Shown here piece by piece: positions 8,020-17,628 of a stretch of DNA of 64,000 nucleotides (its first letter is position 1; every line of letters begins with the position of its first letter). Under the pieces are notes generated by a model. That model was not told where the DNA came from and did not search any database. It saw nothing but the letters and a program-made list of their open reading frames with translations. The DNA is taken from contig JAOAHI010000007.1 of NCBI GenBank assembly GCA_026415315.1, positions 1-64,000 on the forward strand, given 5' to 3'. This DNA comes from Methylohalobius sp. (GTDB lineage Bacteria > Pseudomonadota > Gammaproteobacteria > Methylococcales > Methylothermaceae). The position numbers were made by a program, and so were the translations under genes.

Positions 8020-8958
8020 CTAATGCAGAACCGTTTCAGCACAAAATCCCTCGGCTTTTAGAATTTCGCGCAGCTTTTTGACTGCTTCCATCTGAATCTG
8101 GCGCACCCGTTCACGCGTCACCTGCATCTCCTGAGCCACCTGTTCTAAGGTAGAGGCTTCATACCCCCAAAGCCCATAGCGGCGCAGCAAGACTTCGCGG
8201 TGCTTGTCTGGCAGCTGGCTTAGCCAGCGATCGACGTGCTCGCGCACCGCATCGGCGTGCAGCTGTCCCTCCGGACCCTCGACCGCCTCATCGGTCATGA
8301 TCTCCAAAAGCGGCTTGTCTGAATCTTTACCATACGCCACATCTACCGAACTGGTCCGTTCGTTTAGCTTAAGCATCCGCTCCACGTCTTTAACTGGCCT
8401 ATCCAGATACTCAGCAATCTCTTCCGGCGTAGGATCGCGGTTGAGTTTCTGCGCCAGGTGCCGCATTGCCTTTAGGCAAACGTTCATCTCCTTGACGATG
8501 TGGATAGGCAGACGAATGGTTCTGGTTTGACTCATCAAAGCGCGCTCTATGGTCTGCCGGATCCACCAGGTAGCATAGGTGGAGAAGCGAAAGCCGCGTT
8601 CCGGTTCGAACTTCTCTACCGCCCGAATCAAGCCCAAATTACCCTCTTCGATCAGGTCGAGCAACGGTAATCCCCGGTTCAAATAGCGGCGCGCGATTTT
8701 CACCACCAGTCTGAGGTTGCTCTCGATCATACGCTGACGCGCTTGCTCATCACCGCGTCGGGCCAAAGCCCCGTAATACTTCTCTTCTTCCACGGTCAAC
8801 AGCTTAGACCGACTCAGCTCTTTTAAATAAATTTGAGTCGCATCCAATTGAAGCAAAGGATCGATCCCATTGAGCTCATCGGCAGACTCGTCTTCTCCCC
8901 ATTCCAACATCAGTTCGTCATCAAATACTTCTATGGCCTCCAAAGTTTCTGGCAGCAT
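8020..8958 (-). CDS. rpoS: RNA polymerase sigma factor RpoS
   Basis: General stress/stationary-phase sigma factor. The 312-residue protein begins region 1.2 with [10 protein letters not shown]. It continues with [20 protein letters not shown] and [17 protein letters not shown] (region 2), then [10 protein letters not shown] (region 3) and [13 protein letters not shown] (helix-turn-helix of region 4). The pattern and length are nearer to E. coli RpoS (330 residues) than to RpoD, with no long region 1.1. The start ATG at 8958 has a GGGAGG box about 7 bases upstream. It is divergent from gltB, and deaD follows 189 bases downstream. A group 2 sigma other than RpoS is the only real alternative. 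Confidence 0.9.
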   Translation of the reverse strand: MLPETLEAIEVFDDELMLEWGEDESADELNGIDPLLQLDATQIYLKELSRSKLLTVEEEKYYGALARRGDEQARQRMIESNLRLVVKIARRYLNRGLPLLDLIEEGNLGLIRAVEKFEPERGFRFSTYATWWIRQTIERALMSQTRTIRLPIHIVKEMNVCLKAMRHLAQKLNRDPTPEEIAEYLDRPVKDVERMLKLNERTSSVDVAYGKDSDKPLLEIMTDEAVEGPEGQLHADAVREHVDRWLSQLPDKHREVLLRRYGLWGYEASTLEQVAQEMQVTRERVRQIQMEAVKKLREILKAEGFCAETVLH

Positions 8959-8996
8959 CCCCGTACCTCCCGATCGGCAATTGGCTAGCAGTCGTT

Positions 8997-9008
8997 GTCG
9001 TTAACGAC
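8997..9008. repeat. 12-bp palindrome upstream of rpoS
   Basis: GTCGTTAACGAC is a perfect palindrome located 39 bases upstream of the rpoS ATG, directly preceded by another copy of its half, GTCGTT (8991-8996). It may be an operator or part of an rpoS leader structure; no known site is recognised. Confidence 0.45.
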
Positions 9009-9102
9009 CGGCTTTAGAAAATCTTTAGTAGTTTTTGCAATTTCTTGATCGGCTTCTCAGATCGGTGCCCGGGAGGAAATGGAGCAACTCACGGCGAGGC
9101 CC

Positions 9103-9131
9103 TTGCAAATCTCGGCTAACTTTCCTATGCT
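9103..9131 (+). promoter_or_regulatory. sigma-70 promoter of gltBD
   Basis: TTGCAA (9103-9108) and TATGCT (9126-9131) are separated by exactly 17 bases, each keeping four of six consensus bases. Transcription would start near 9138, about 65 bases before the gltB ATG. Confidence 0.6.
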
Positions 9132-9156
9132 CTAGTGCTTTTCCATAAAATGAGGA

Positions 9157-9172
9157 GGACCTTACAAGGTCC
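9157..9172. promoter_or_regulatory. 16-bp palindrome just downstream of the gltB promoter
   Basis: GGACCTT-AC-AAGGTCC is a perfect 7-bp inverted repeat around two bases. It lies about 20 bases after the predicted transcription start and 30 bases before the gltB ATG, where a bound repressor would block transcription. The nine bases AGGACCTTA recur just before gltD (about 13836-13844). The cognate protein is unknown. Confidence 0.5.
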
Positions 9173-9201
9173 CTAAAGTGCCTTTTCAGACGAGGTCGAG
9201 C

Positions 9202-12200
9202 ATGAATCGCGGATTTCCACGCAAGCAGGGTTTGTATGATCCTAAGCACGAGCACGATGCCTGCGGGGTGGGTTTTGTCGCCGACATCCAAGGCCGCAAA
9301 AGTCATACGATCATTGAACACGGACTAGAAATCGTCACTAATTTGACCCATCGAGGAGCCGTGGGGGCCGATCCGCTAGCCGGGGATGGTGCGGGCATCC
9401 TGATCCAGATTCCTGACCGGTTTTTGCGCGAGGAATGCGCAAAACAAGGCATCGCGTTGCCACCCGCCGGTCACTATGGGGTGGGAATGGTATTTTTGCC
9501 CCAGCGGTTAGAGCACCGGATCCAATGCGAGCAGATCCTAGAAAAATTCATCACCGCCGAAGGGCAGACCGTTCTCGGTTGGCGCGACGTTCCCACGGAT
9601 AACCGCCGCATCGGTGAATCGGCCAGAGAAGTCGAGCCGGTGGTCCGGCAGATATTCGTGGGCCGTGGGAAAAATTGCGAAGACCAATGCGCTTTTGAGC
9701 GCAAGCTGTTCGTAGCGCGGAAACAGACAGAGAATTACATTCGTCGGCTTAGCTTTGCCGATCCTGCGGGATTTTGCATTCCCTCGCTGTCCTCGCGCAC
9801 TTTAGTTTACAAAGGCATGTTGCTGGCTGCCCAGATCGGCTATTACTATCCGGAATTGCACGATAAGCGCATGGTGTCCGCTTTGGCTTTAGTCCATCAG
9901 CGCTTTTCTACCAATACCTTCCCTTCCTGGGAGCTGGCCCAGCCATTTCGCATGATCGCGCACAACGGTGAGATCAATACCCTGCGCGGCAACCTCAACT
10001 GGATGGCCGCCCGCCGCCACGCCATGAAATCCGAACTATTGGGGGAGGACCTCAACAAGCTTTGGCCGCTCATTGCAGAAGGCCAATCGGACTCGGCCTG
10101 CTTTGACAATGCTTTAGAGCTGCTGGTGGCAGGAGGTTATTCCCTAGCCCATGCGATGATGCTGCTGATCCCCGAAGCCTGGGCCGGCAACCCTCTAATG
10201 GACGAGAAGCGTCGTGCTTTTTATGAATACCACGCGGCGCTGATGGAGCCTTGGGACGGGCCGGCGGCCATTGCTTTCACAGACGGCCTGAGGATCGGCG
10301 CCACTTTGGACCGCAACGGCCTGCGCCCAGCACGCTATCTCATCACCGAGGACGGGCTGGTGGTCATGGCTTCCGAAATGGGAGTGCTTAAGGTTCCAGA
10401 AGAAAAGATTATCAAAAAATGGCGCCTGCAACCAGGCAAGATGCTCCTTATCGACTTGGAACAAGGCCGCATCATCGACGACGCCGAACTGAAAGCGGAG
10501 CTGGCTAACAAAGCCCCTTATCAAGAATGGCTGAATAAGACCCAGATCCGGCTGGAGAAACTCGAGCCCGAGGTCGCCCCCATGCCGCCGGATGCAATGA
10601 CTCTTCGCGAGCGGCTTAAGGCTTTTGGCTACACTCAAGAAGATTTAAAGTTCTTCCTACAGCCGATGGCAGCAAGCGGTCAGGATCCAGTCGGGTCCAT
10701 GGGCAACGATGCTTCTTTGGCCGTTTTGTCCAACCGCCCGCGCTTGCTTTACGACTACTTCAAACAGGCGTTTGCCCAGGTCACCAATCCCGCCATCGAT
10801 CCGATCCGCGAAGAGTTGGTCATGTCGCTGGTGAGCCTAATCGGTCCCAGGCCGAATCTGTTAGGCCTAAACCAGGGGGACTCGCACATGCGCCTGGAGG
10901 TCCAGCAGCCAATCTTGACCAATGCTGACCTGGAAAAAATCCGCTATATCGAATCTCGCACCCACAGCGCCTTCCGCACTAAAACTTTGAGCTTCTGCTA
11001 TCCGCTCAGCGAGGGCGCAGAGGGTATGGCCAAGGCGCTCGACCGCCTATGCCAGGAAGCCGAGCAAGCCGTGCTCAACGGCAATAACATCCTAATCCTA
11101 TCCGATCGCGAAGTAGATGCCGACCACGTGGCCATCCCCGCGCTTTTAGCGACTTCGGCTGTGCACCATCACTTAATCCGCCAGGGACTAAGAACTGAAA
11201 CGGGCCTTGTGGTGGAAACCGGCGAACCGCGCGAAGTGCATCACTTTTGCGTCTTAGCCGGCTATGGCGCTGAGGCGATCAATCCTTATCTGGCTTTTGA
11301 GGCTATCTCCCACCTGCGCCTTTCGCTACCCGAGCCTTTATCGGAGGAGGAAGCCCACAAGCGCTATATCAAAGCAATCGCTAAAGGCATCCTTAAAGTG
11401 ATGTCTAAGATGGGCATCTCTACTTATCAGTCTTATTGCGGTGCGCAGATTTTCAATGCCTTAGGCCTAAACCAAGAGTTCCTAGATCGCTATTTCGCTG
11501 GAACAGCTAGCACCATCGAGGGAGCGGGTCTACCTGAGATTGCCGTTGAAACGCTTCAACGTCACCAGCGCGCTTACCATACCCACATGGAGCGCGAAAC
11601 TTTGGACGTAGGCGGTGAATTCGCCTATCGCCAACGCGGTGAAATTCACGCCTGGACTCCAGACACCATCGCTAAGCTTCAGCACGCTACGCGTTCTGGG
11701 AGCTGGGAAACGTATCAGGAATACACCCGCCTGATCAACGATCAAAACAAACGCCTGTTCACCTTGCGGGGGCTGATGCGCTTTAAATTCGACCGTCCAC
11801 CGGTCCCGCTGGAGGAGGTCGAGCCAGCCAGTGCCATCGTCAGGCGTTTTGCCACAGGAGCGATGTCGTTTGGCTCCATCTCCTGGGAGGCTCATACCAC
11901 CCTTGCCATCGCGATGAACCGAATTGGCGGTAAATCCAATACCGGGGAAGGGGGAGAGTTACCTGAGCGATACAGGCCGTTGCCAAACGGCGATTCGATG
12001 CGTTCCGCGATCAAACAGGTCGCCTCGGGCCGCTTCGGCGTCACGACAGAGTATCTGGTCAACGCCGACGAGATTCAGATCAAAATCTGCCAAGGAGCCA
12101 AACCTGGAGAGGGTGGTCAACTCCCAGGCCACAAAGTCGATCAAATCATCGCCAAGGTGCGCCACTCCACCCCCGGGGTAGGACTCATTTCACCGCCGCC

Positions 12201-13830
12201 ACACCACGACATTTACTCGATCGAGGATTTAAAGCAGCTGATCTACGACTTAAAATGCGTCAACCCGCAGGCGCGCATCAGCGTCAAACTGGTCTCAGAG
12301 CTGGGAGTGGGAACGGTTGCGGCCGGAGTAGCGAAAGCCCACGCCGACCATGTGACCATCTCGGGCTATGAAGGGGGCACCGGCGCCTCGCCCTTGACTT
12401 CCATCAAGCACGCAGGGCTCCCGTGGGAAATCGGCCTGGCCGAGACCCATCAGACTCTAGTGCTGAATAAACTGCGCGGCCGCATCTGTGTTCAGGTGGA
12501 CGGAGGACTACGCACCGGCCGGGATGTAGTGATCGCCGCTCTGCTCGGAGCCGATGAATTCGGGTTTGCCACCGCCCCTTTGATCGTCTCCGGCTGTATC
12601 ATGATGCGCAAATGCCATCTGAACACCTGCCCGGTGGGCGTAGCCACGCAAGACCCTGTGCTGCGCAAACGATTTAAAGGCAAACCGGAATACGTGATCA
12701 ATTATTTCTTCTTCGTCGCCGAGGAAGTCAGGCTGCTAATGGCACAGCTAGGCTATCGGACTTTCAATGAGATGATTGGGCAATCCGACCGGCTGGATAT
12801 GGCCGATGCTATCGATCACTGGAAAGCCAAAGGGCTTAACTTTGCCAAAATCCTAGCCAAACCCAAAGCTGGCCCTCACGTAGCGATCTACAATTGCGAA
12901 CCTCAACCCCACGAAATCGACCGAGCTCTGGACCACAAACTCATCGCTGCCGCCGGTCCGGCACTGGAACATCAACAACCAGTGCGGATCGAGCTTGAAG
13001 TGCATAACACCGATCGTTCGGTGGGAGCCATGCTCTCTGGCGAAATCGCTAAGCGATACGGCCATGAGGGCTTGCCCGAAGACACCATCCACATCAGGCT
13101 GACAGGAACCGCTGGGCAAAGCTTTGGCGCTTGGTTGGCAAAAGGAGTAACTCTGGAACTAAAAGGAGAAGCCAACGATTACGTCGGCAAAGGTCTGTCC
13201 GGTGGTCGCATTATTATTTTGCCGCCGGAGGAGGCGCCGATCGTAGCGGAGGAGAACATCATCGTTGGCAACACCGTGCTGTATGGTGCAATTTCAGGCG
13301 AGTGCTTCTTCCGCGGTGTGGCGGGTGAGCGCTTTGCTGTGCGCAATTCCGGCGCAATCGCTGTGGTCGAAGGAGTAGGCGACCACGGCTGCGAGTATAT
13401 GACCGGCGGGATCGTCGTAGTTTTGGGCGAGACCGGCCGCAACTTCGCAGCTGGCATGTCCGGCGGAATCGCTTATGTGTTGGACGAGCGCGGCGATTTT
13501 GAGAAGCGCTGCAACTTGGCCATGGTGGAGCTGGAGCCGGTATTAGCCGAAGACGAAGCTCTAGAAGCTTTAGAACACCAAAGCGGCGATCTGGAAACCC
13601 ACGGTTGGGTAAACGTCGCGCACGACATGACCCGCTACGACGAGCAAAGGCTCAAAAGCTTAATCCAAACCCACCTTTACTATACCGGCAGCCAGCGTGC
13701 GCGCCAAATCTTAGAGCAATGGCCAAAGTTTAGGGGCAAATTCGTCAAAGTGATGCCCATCGATTATCGGCGCGCACTCGCGCAATTGCAGCAAAAGCAA
13801 CAGCAGCCCAAAATGCGTATGATGGCCTAA
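9202..13830 (+). CDS. gltB: glutamate synthase (NADPH) large subunit
   Basis: Transfers the amide of glutamine to 2-oxoglutarate, giving two glutamates; with glutamine synthetase it is the main route of ammonium assimilation. The 1542-residue protein starts with a short propeptide followed by HDACGVGF, whose Cys21 becomes the N-terminal nucleophile of the class II amidotransferase. The FMN/synthase domain ([15 protein letters not shown]) and the [3Fe-4S] motif C-x5-C-x4-C ([12 protein letters not shown]) follow, then the C-terminal beta-helix with repeated GG motifs. ATG at 9202 has GAGG (9192-9195) six bases upstream; a GTG at 9178 is less likely. gltD follows 26 bases later. Confidence 0.97.
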   Translation: MNRGFPRKQGLYDPKHEHDACGVGFVADIQGRKSHTIIEHGLEIVTNLTHRGAVGADPLAGDGAGILIQIPDRFLREECAKQGIALPPAGHYGVGMVFLPQRLEHRIQCEQILEKFITAEGQTVLGWRDVPTDNRRIGESAREVEPVVRQIFVGRGKNCEDQCAFERKLFVARKQTENYIRRLSFADPAGFCIPSLSSRTLVYKGMLLAAQIGYYYPELHDKRMVSALALVHQRFSTNTFPSWELAQPFRMIAHNGEINTLRGNLNWMAARRHAMKSELLGEDLNKLWPLIAEGQSDSACFDNALELLVAGGYSLAHAMMLLIPEAWAGNPLMDEKRRAFYEYHAALMEPWDGPAAIAFTDGLRIGATLDRNGLRPARYLITEDGLVVMASEMGVLKVPEEKIIKKWRLQPGKMLLIDLEQGRIIDDAELKAELANKAPYQEWLNKTQIRLEKLEPEVAPMPPDAMTLRERLKAFGYTQEDLKFFLQPMAASGQDPVGSMGNDASLAVLSNRPRLLYDYFKQAFAQVTNPAIDPIREELVMSLVSLIGPRPNLLGLNQGDSHMRLEVQQPILTNADLEKIRYIESRTHSAFRTKTLSFCYPLSEGAEGMAKALDRLCQEAEQAVLNGNNILILSDREVDADHVAIPALLATSAVHHHLIRQGLRTETGLVVETGEPREVHHFCVLAGYGAEAINPYLAFEAISHLRLSLPEPLSEEEAHKRYIKAIAKGILKVMSKMGISTYQSYCGAQIFNALGLNQEFLDRYFAGTASTIEGAGLPEIAVETLQRHQRAYHTHMERETLDVGGEFAYRQRGEIHAWTPDTIAKLQHATRSGSWETYQEYTRLINDQNKRLFTLRGLMRFKFDRPPVPLEEVEPASAIVRRFATGAMSFGSISWEAHTTLAIAMNRIGGKSNTGEGGELPERYRPLPNGDSMRSAIKQVASGRFGVTTEYLVNADEIQIKICQGAKPGEGGQLPGHKVDQIIAKVRHSTPGVGLISPPPHHDIYSIEDLKQLIYDLKCVNPQARISVKLVSELGVGTVAAGVAKAHADHVTISGYEGGTGASPLTSIKHAGLPWEIGLAETHQTLVLNKLRGRICVQVDGGLRTGRDVVIAALLGADEFGFATAPLIVSGCIMMRKCHLNTCPVGVATQDPVLRKRFKGKPEYVINYFFFVAEEVRLLMAQLGYRTFNEMIGQSDRLDMADAIDHWKAKGLNFAKILAKPKAGPHVAIYNCEPQPHEIDRALDHKLIAAAGPALEHQQPVRIELEVHNTDRSVGAMLSGEIAKRYGHEGLPEDTIHIRLTGTAGQSFGAWLAKGVTLELKGEANDYVGKGLSGGRIIILPPEEAPIVAEENIIVGNTVLYGAISGECFFRGVAGERFAVRNSGAIAVVEGVGDHGCEYMTGGIVVVLGETGRNFAAGMSGGIAYVLDERGDFEKRCNLAMVELEPVLAEDEALEALEHQSGDLETHGWVNVAHDMTRYDEQRLKSLIQTHLYYTGSQRARQILEQWPKFRGKFVKVMPIDYRRALAQLQQKQQQPKMRMMA

Positions 13831-13856
13831 AAATCAGGACCTTAGAGGGTAAGTGA

Positions 13857-15299
13857 ATGGGCAAGCCGACCGGTTTTTTAGAAATTCCTCGTCGCGATCG
13901 GGGTTACACCCCAGTGGCAGACCGAATCCAGCATTTTCGCGAATTTGTCCTCCCCTTGTCCGAAAAAGAGGTTTCCGAACAAGGGGCACGTTGCATGGAC
14001 TGCGGTATTCCTTACTGCCATAACGGCTGTCCGATCAATAACTTGATTCCGGACTGGAACGACTTGGTTTACCGCAACCGCTGGCGCGAGGCGATTGCAG
14101 AGTTGCATCGAACCAATAATTTTCCTGAGTTTACTGGCCGCGTCTGCCCAGCGCCGTGTGAAGCCGCCTGCACTCTAAACCTGGAGGACACTCCAGTCAC
14201 GATCAAAACGATAGAATGCAGCATCGTCGACCGTGCCTGGGAAGAGGGTTGGATTAAACCAGAGATCCCTAAAACCCACACCGGGAAACACGTTGCTATT
14301 GTCGGTTCAGGTCCAGCAGGGCTAGCCTGCGCCCAGCAATTGGCCAGGGTTGGCCATAAAGTAGTCGTGTACGAAAAGAACGACCGCATCGGCGGCCTGT
14401 TACGCTACGGAATTCCTGATTTTAAACTGGATAAACGTCACATCGACCGGCGTATGGCCCAAATGCGCGCTGAAGGCGTAGTATTTTGCCCTAATACCCA
14501 TATTGGCTTAGACGTCTCAGTCCATTCGCTGCTCAGGCAGTACGATGCCGTCGTCCTCGCGGGGGGCTCAGAGCAACCCCGTAACCTTGAAGTCCCAGGA
14601 CGCGAGCTTAAAGGTATACACTATGCCATGGAATTCTTGAGTCAGCAAAACCGCCGCATAGCGGGCGATGAGATTCCCCCTGAGGAGGCCATCATCGCCA
14701 CGGGCAAGCGCGTCGTCGTCATCGGCGGTGGCGACACCGGTTCTGACTGTATCGGCACCTCGGTCCGCCAAGGCGCGATTTCCATCGTCCAGCTGGAGAT
14801 CCTGCCTCAACCGCCAGAAAAGGAAAACAAGCTCTTAACCTGGCCTTACTGGCCAAACAAGCTGCGCACCTCTAGTTCTCATGAAGAAGGGTGCGAACGC
14901 CTGTTTAGCGTCTCAACCAAAGCCTTTGAAGGGCAAAACGGCCATGTCAGCAAAGTCCACTGTGCTCAAGTGGAATGGTACCAAGATTCAGACGGCCGCT
15001 TCAAAATGCGGGAAATTGCAGGTAGTGAATTTACTCTAGAAGCAGACTTGGTTCTTCTGGCTATGGGCTTTGTCCATCCCGTGCATCAAGGTATGCTGGA
15101 GCAGCTTAAGGTAGAGTTGGACCCGCGCGGCAATGTCAAGGCTGACCCCCACCACTATCGAACCTCGATTGACAAAGTCTTTGCAGCCGGCGACATGCGT
15201 CGCGGCCAGTCCTTGGTTGTGTGGGCAATCCGCGAGGGCCGCCAAGCAGCCCGAGCAGTAGACGAATATCTAATGGGTTACTCCGAACTACCTGGGTAA
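13857..15299 (+). CDS. gltD: glutamate synthase (NADPH) small subunit
   Basis: Oxidises NADPH and passes electrons through FAD and iron-sulfur clusters to GltB. The 480-residue protein has the N-terminal cluster cysteines ([15 protein letters not shown] and CPAPCEAAC), then two Rossmann folds: the FAD site [17 protein letters not shown] and the NADPH site [13 protein letters not shown]. Its length is normal. An AGAGGG box precedes the ATG. It forms an operon with gltB, and its stop lies four bases from the stop of the convergent TetR gene. Confidence 0.97.
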   Translation: MGKPTGFLEIPRRDRGYTPVADRIQHFREFVLPLSEKEVSEQGARCMDCGIPYCHNGCPINNLIPDWNDLVYRNRWREAIAELHRTNNFPEFTGRVCPAPCEAACTLNLEDTPVTIKTIECSIVDRAWEEGWIKPEIPKTHTGKHVAIVGSGPAGLACAQQLARVGHKVVVYEKNDRIGGLLRYGIPDFKLDKRHIDRRMAQMRAEGVVFCPNTHIGLDVSVHSLLRQYDAVVLAGGSEQPRNLEVPGRELKGIHYAMEFLSQQNRRIAGDEIPPEEAIIATGKRVVVIGGGDTGSDCIGTSVRQGAISIVQLEILPQPPEKENKLLTWPYWPNKLRTSSSHEEGCERLFSVSTKAFEGQNGHVSKVHCAQVEWYQDSDGRFKMREIAGSEFTLEADLVLLAMGFVHPVHQGMLEQLKVELDPRGNVKADPHHYRTSIDKVFAAGDMRRGQSLVVWAIREGRQAARAVDEYLMGYSELPG

Positions 15300-15303
15300 G
15301 GCA

Positions 15304-15900
15304 TCACGCAGGCGCCAAAGCTCGCCAGATCGCCGTCCAAGTGTCGAATAAATAACGGTCTGGCGACTTCTCCAAGACCCCATCCAAGCGCAGCTGCACA
15401 ATTTGAACAAGCGCGCCATAGAAGCAAGCGCTCGCGATCGCCGGATCCATCCGCCTAATCTCTCCTGCCCGAATCCCCTCTCGCATGATCTGGGTGAGCT
15501 GCTGAAAAGGTTCGGACAGGCCAAAAGAGGGGCAATTGGGCAAGAACTCGTGGTGCCGGAGGTATACGATAAACCGCATGACTTCAGGCGCATCCTGAGT
15601 CAGAGTAAAGAACAGTTCGAGGATAGCCCGTAAACGCTCAAAGGCGCTGTGGCTTTTAGCAGTTATCTCAGCGATCGAAGCGGTCAGGCTGTGCACGACG
15701 TCCCCTAATAAGGCTTCGGCGATCCCTTCTTTATTCTTGAAATAGTAATAAACCGTTCCAGTACTGACCTCGGCCTGGTGGCAAATATCCGCGATGGAGG
15801 TGTTAAAGTACCCTTTTGCAGTAAACAGCTTCAACGCCGCTTGTAGGATTTCGTCCCTTACGTCCTGCTTACTCTCGATTTGCGCGGCTACCGTTACCAT
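15304..15900 (-). CDS. TetR/AcrR-family transcriptional regulator
   Basis: A 198-residue DNA-binding repressor. The N-terminal helix-turn-helix is typical (ILQAALKLFTAKGYFNTSIADICHQAEVSTGTVYYYFKNKEGI, about residues 18-60). The rest is the variable all-helical ligand-binding domain. No efflux or biosynthetic gene lies divergent to it, so the target is unclear; it may act on its own promoter or on genes elsewhere. It sits between gltD (convergent) and the Ycf45-like ATPase gene, which is 81 bases upstream on the same strand. Confidence 0.9.
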   Translation of the reverse strand: MVTVAAQIESKQDVRDEILQAALKLFTAKGYFNTSIADICHQAEVSTGTVYYYFKNKEGIAEALLGDVVHSLTASIAEITAKSHSAFERLRAILELFFTLTQDAPEVMRFIVYLRHHEFLPNCPSFGLSEPFQQLTQIMREGIRAGEIRRMDPAIASACFYGALVQIVQLRLDGVLEKSPDRYLFDTWTAIWRALAPA

Positions 15901-15981
15901 AACTCCATGGCTCTTAGTGTATAAACTTAAGCCACTATTTTATTCCTTTCGGCCAACCTTGGTAAGTGATCAAGGCAAGCA

Positions 15982-17487
15982 TTAACCGGGATAAATGACC
16001 AGATACCGATAAGGATCGCTACCGACGCTCTCGGCCACCAGATGGTAACGATTGACGATCTGGTGCTGAATCTTGCGGATTTCACGCGGCTGGGGCGACA
16101 ACTCCACGGCCTTCGCTTCCTCCAAAACCCGGCGCACTGCGGCTTCGGCCTCGCTCACTGCCGCTTCCACGTCGTCGTCAGCCGCTTTCTCTGGCTGGCT
16201 AAAGACGTGACACAACAAGCGCCGGATCTGGGCACTAGTGCTTTTCTTGATGCAGTGCAGCGGCAGACCGTAAGCATTAAGAATTCGGCGCAGGCGTGCG
16301 TCGTCGGAGCGTGAACGCAATGCCAACACTATGTCCGCTCGCTCAGGATTGGCTACGGTCCGAGCATCAAAGCGGAAGCTACGAATCACCCGATCTACAA
16401 GATCGCGGCTAACGGCATATGGATAGATTCGAACTTCTCCCTTTAACGTCTCTGCCGGCAATGGCCAATTTCCGGATTCCGCCGGCTGCGGGGTAACCTC
16501 AACTGGCCTCTCTCCTTCAGGGGTGCGCCGCACTCCACCTGGATCTTCGCCCCTGAGGAGAGCATCCACGGCTGCAGCAGTGTCCATGTGCACAATTAAT
16601 TCGTTGTGATCCACCAGTTCCACTACTTGTTCAAAGGTGGGGGGGGCTTTGCGCTCGCTGACGGTTTTTTGGGTACCGCGAAAACGCGCCTCTTCGTCTC
16701 CCAAAGTCACCGTCTGTACTCCCCCTACCAAATCGGAAAGGGTAGGGTTCTGGACCAGGTTCGCCAAGGTATTACCGTGAGCGGTCCCGATCAACTGCAC
16801 GCCGCGCTCGGCAATAGTGCGGGCGGCGAGCGCTTCGGCAGCGGTGCCGATTTCGTCCACTACGATCACTTCCGGCATGTGGTTTTCCACCGCCTCGATC
16901 ATCACCGCGTGCTGCTTGTCCGGATGAGGGACTTGCATTCTACGAGCGCCGCCTATGGCCGGATGGGGGATGTCTCCGTCACCGCCGATCTCATTGGAGG
17001 TGTCGATTACGATCACCCGCTTGCCGAATTCATCCGCTAATACCCGCGCCACTTCGCGCAGCTTGGTCGTCTTGCCTACTCCAGGTCGGCCCAGAAGCAA
17101 AAGGCTGCGGCCAGACTCGATCAGATCACGGATCAAGTCTATGGTCCCGGTCACCGTCCGCCCCACCCTCAAAGTCAGACCGACGATTTCTCCCTTGCGG
17201 TTGCGGATTGCCGAAATCCGGTGCAAAGTCCCCTCGATACCCGCACGATTGTCGGCTCCGAATTCCCCAATTAGGTTCACTACATAGTCCAAGTCGGCGT
17301 GACTCACCGGTGTCTGAGCTAGAATCACTACCGACCGATCGGCGTAGCGAGCTTGAGGCAGACGGCCTAGATCCATAACGATTTCCAATAAGCCCTCGCT
17401 ACTAAGAACAGCTAATTTGTCCTGCAAAGGATTAGGCAAGGTCTTGAAAAGTAGTTCAATATCGTCGCTGATGCTATGGATGGTCAT
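15982..17487 (-). CDS. Ycf45/SpoIIIAA-like AAA ATPase with C-terminal R3H-like domain
   Basis: A 501-residue cytoplasmic ATPase. The ATPase core has Walker A GRPGVGKTTKL (about 133-143), then VIDTSNEIGGDGDIPHPAIG and Walker B VIVVDEIG, in the arrangement of plastid/cyanobacterial Ycf45 and sporulation protein SpoIIIAA. The last 60 residues (EIRKIQHQIVNRYHLVAESV) look like an R3H single-stranded nucleic-acid-binding domain. The best-known members are in cyanobacteria, plastids and Gram-positive bacteria, so its presence here is notable. Its role is unknown; the domains suggest RNA or DNA handling. No strong ribosome-binding site precedes the ATG. Confidence 0.85.
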   Translation of the reverse strand: MTIHSISDDIELLFKTLPNPLQDKLAVLSSEGLLEIVMDLGRLPQARYADRSVVILAQTPVSHADLDYVVNLIGEFGADNRAGIEGTLHRISAIRNRKGEIVGLTLRVGRTVTGTIDLIRDLIESGRSLLLLGRPGVGKTTKLREVARVLADEFGKRVIVIDTSNEIGGDGDIPHPAIGGARRMQVPHPDKQHAVMIEAVENHMPEVIVVDEIGTAAEALAARTIAERGVQLIGTAHGNTLANLVQNPTLSDLVGGVQTVTLGDEEARFRGTQKTVSERKAPPTFEQVVELVDHNELIVHMDTAAAVDALLRGEDPGGVRRTPEGERPVEVTPQPAESGNWPLPAETLKGEVRIYPYAVSRDLVDRVIRSFRFDARTVANPERADIVLALRSRSDDARLRRILNAYGLPLHCIKKSTSAQIRRLLCHVFSQPEKAADDDVEAAVSEAEAAVRRVLEEAKAVELSPQPREIRKIQHQIVNRYHLVAESVGSDPYRYLVIYPG

Positions 17488-17628
17488 GGAATAGGCGAAA
17501 GTAAATGAGTAAACACGGCTTGCGAGGAAATTATTCCAAGAGCTCAGGTCGGTGTAAATAATGGCATTTCATGTGACGCCTAAGTCATAAGCGAAGTTCA
17601 AACGAAAAACAAACAGGAGATAAAACTC

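Noticed and set aside
15901-15981. TetR operator in the weak dyad upstream of the TetR gene (CTTA...TAAG)
   Set aside because: Only the outer four bases match symmetrically; too weak to call.
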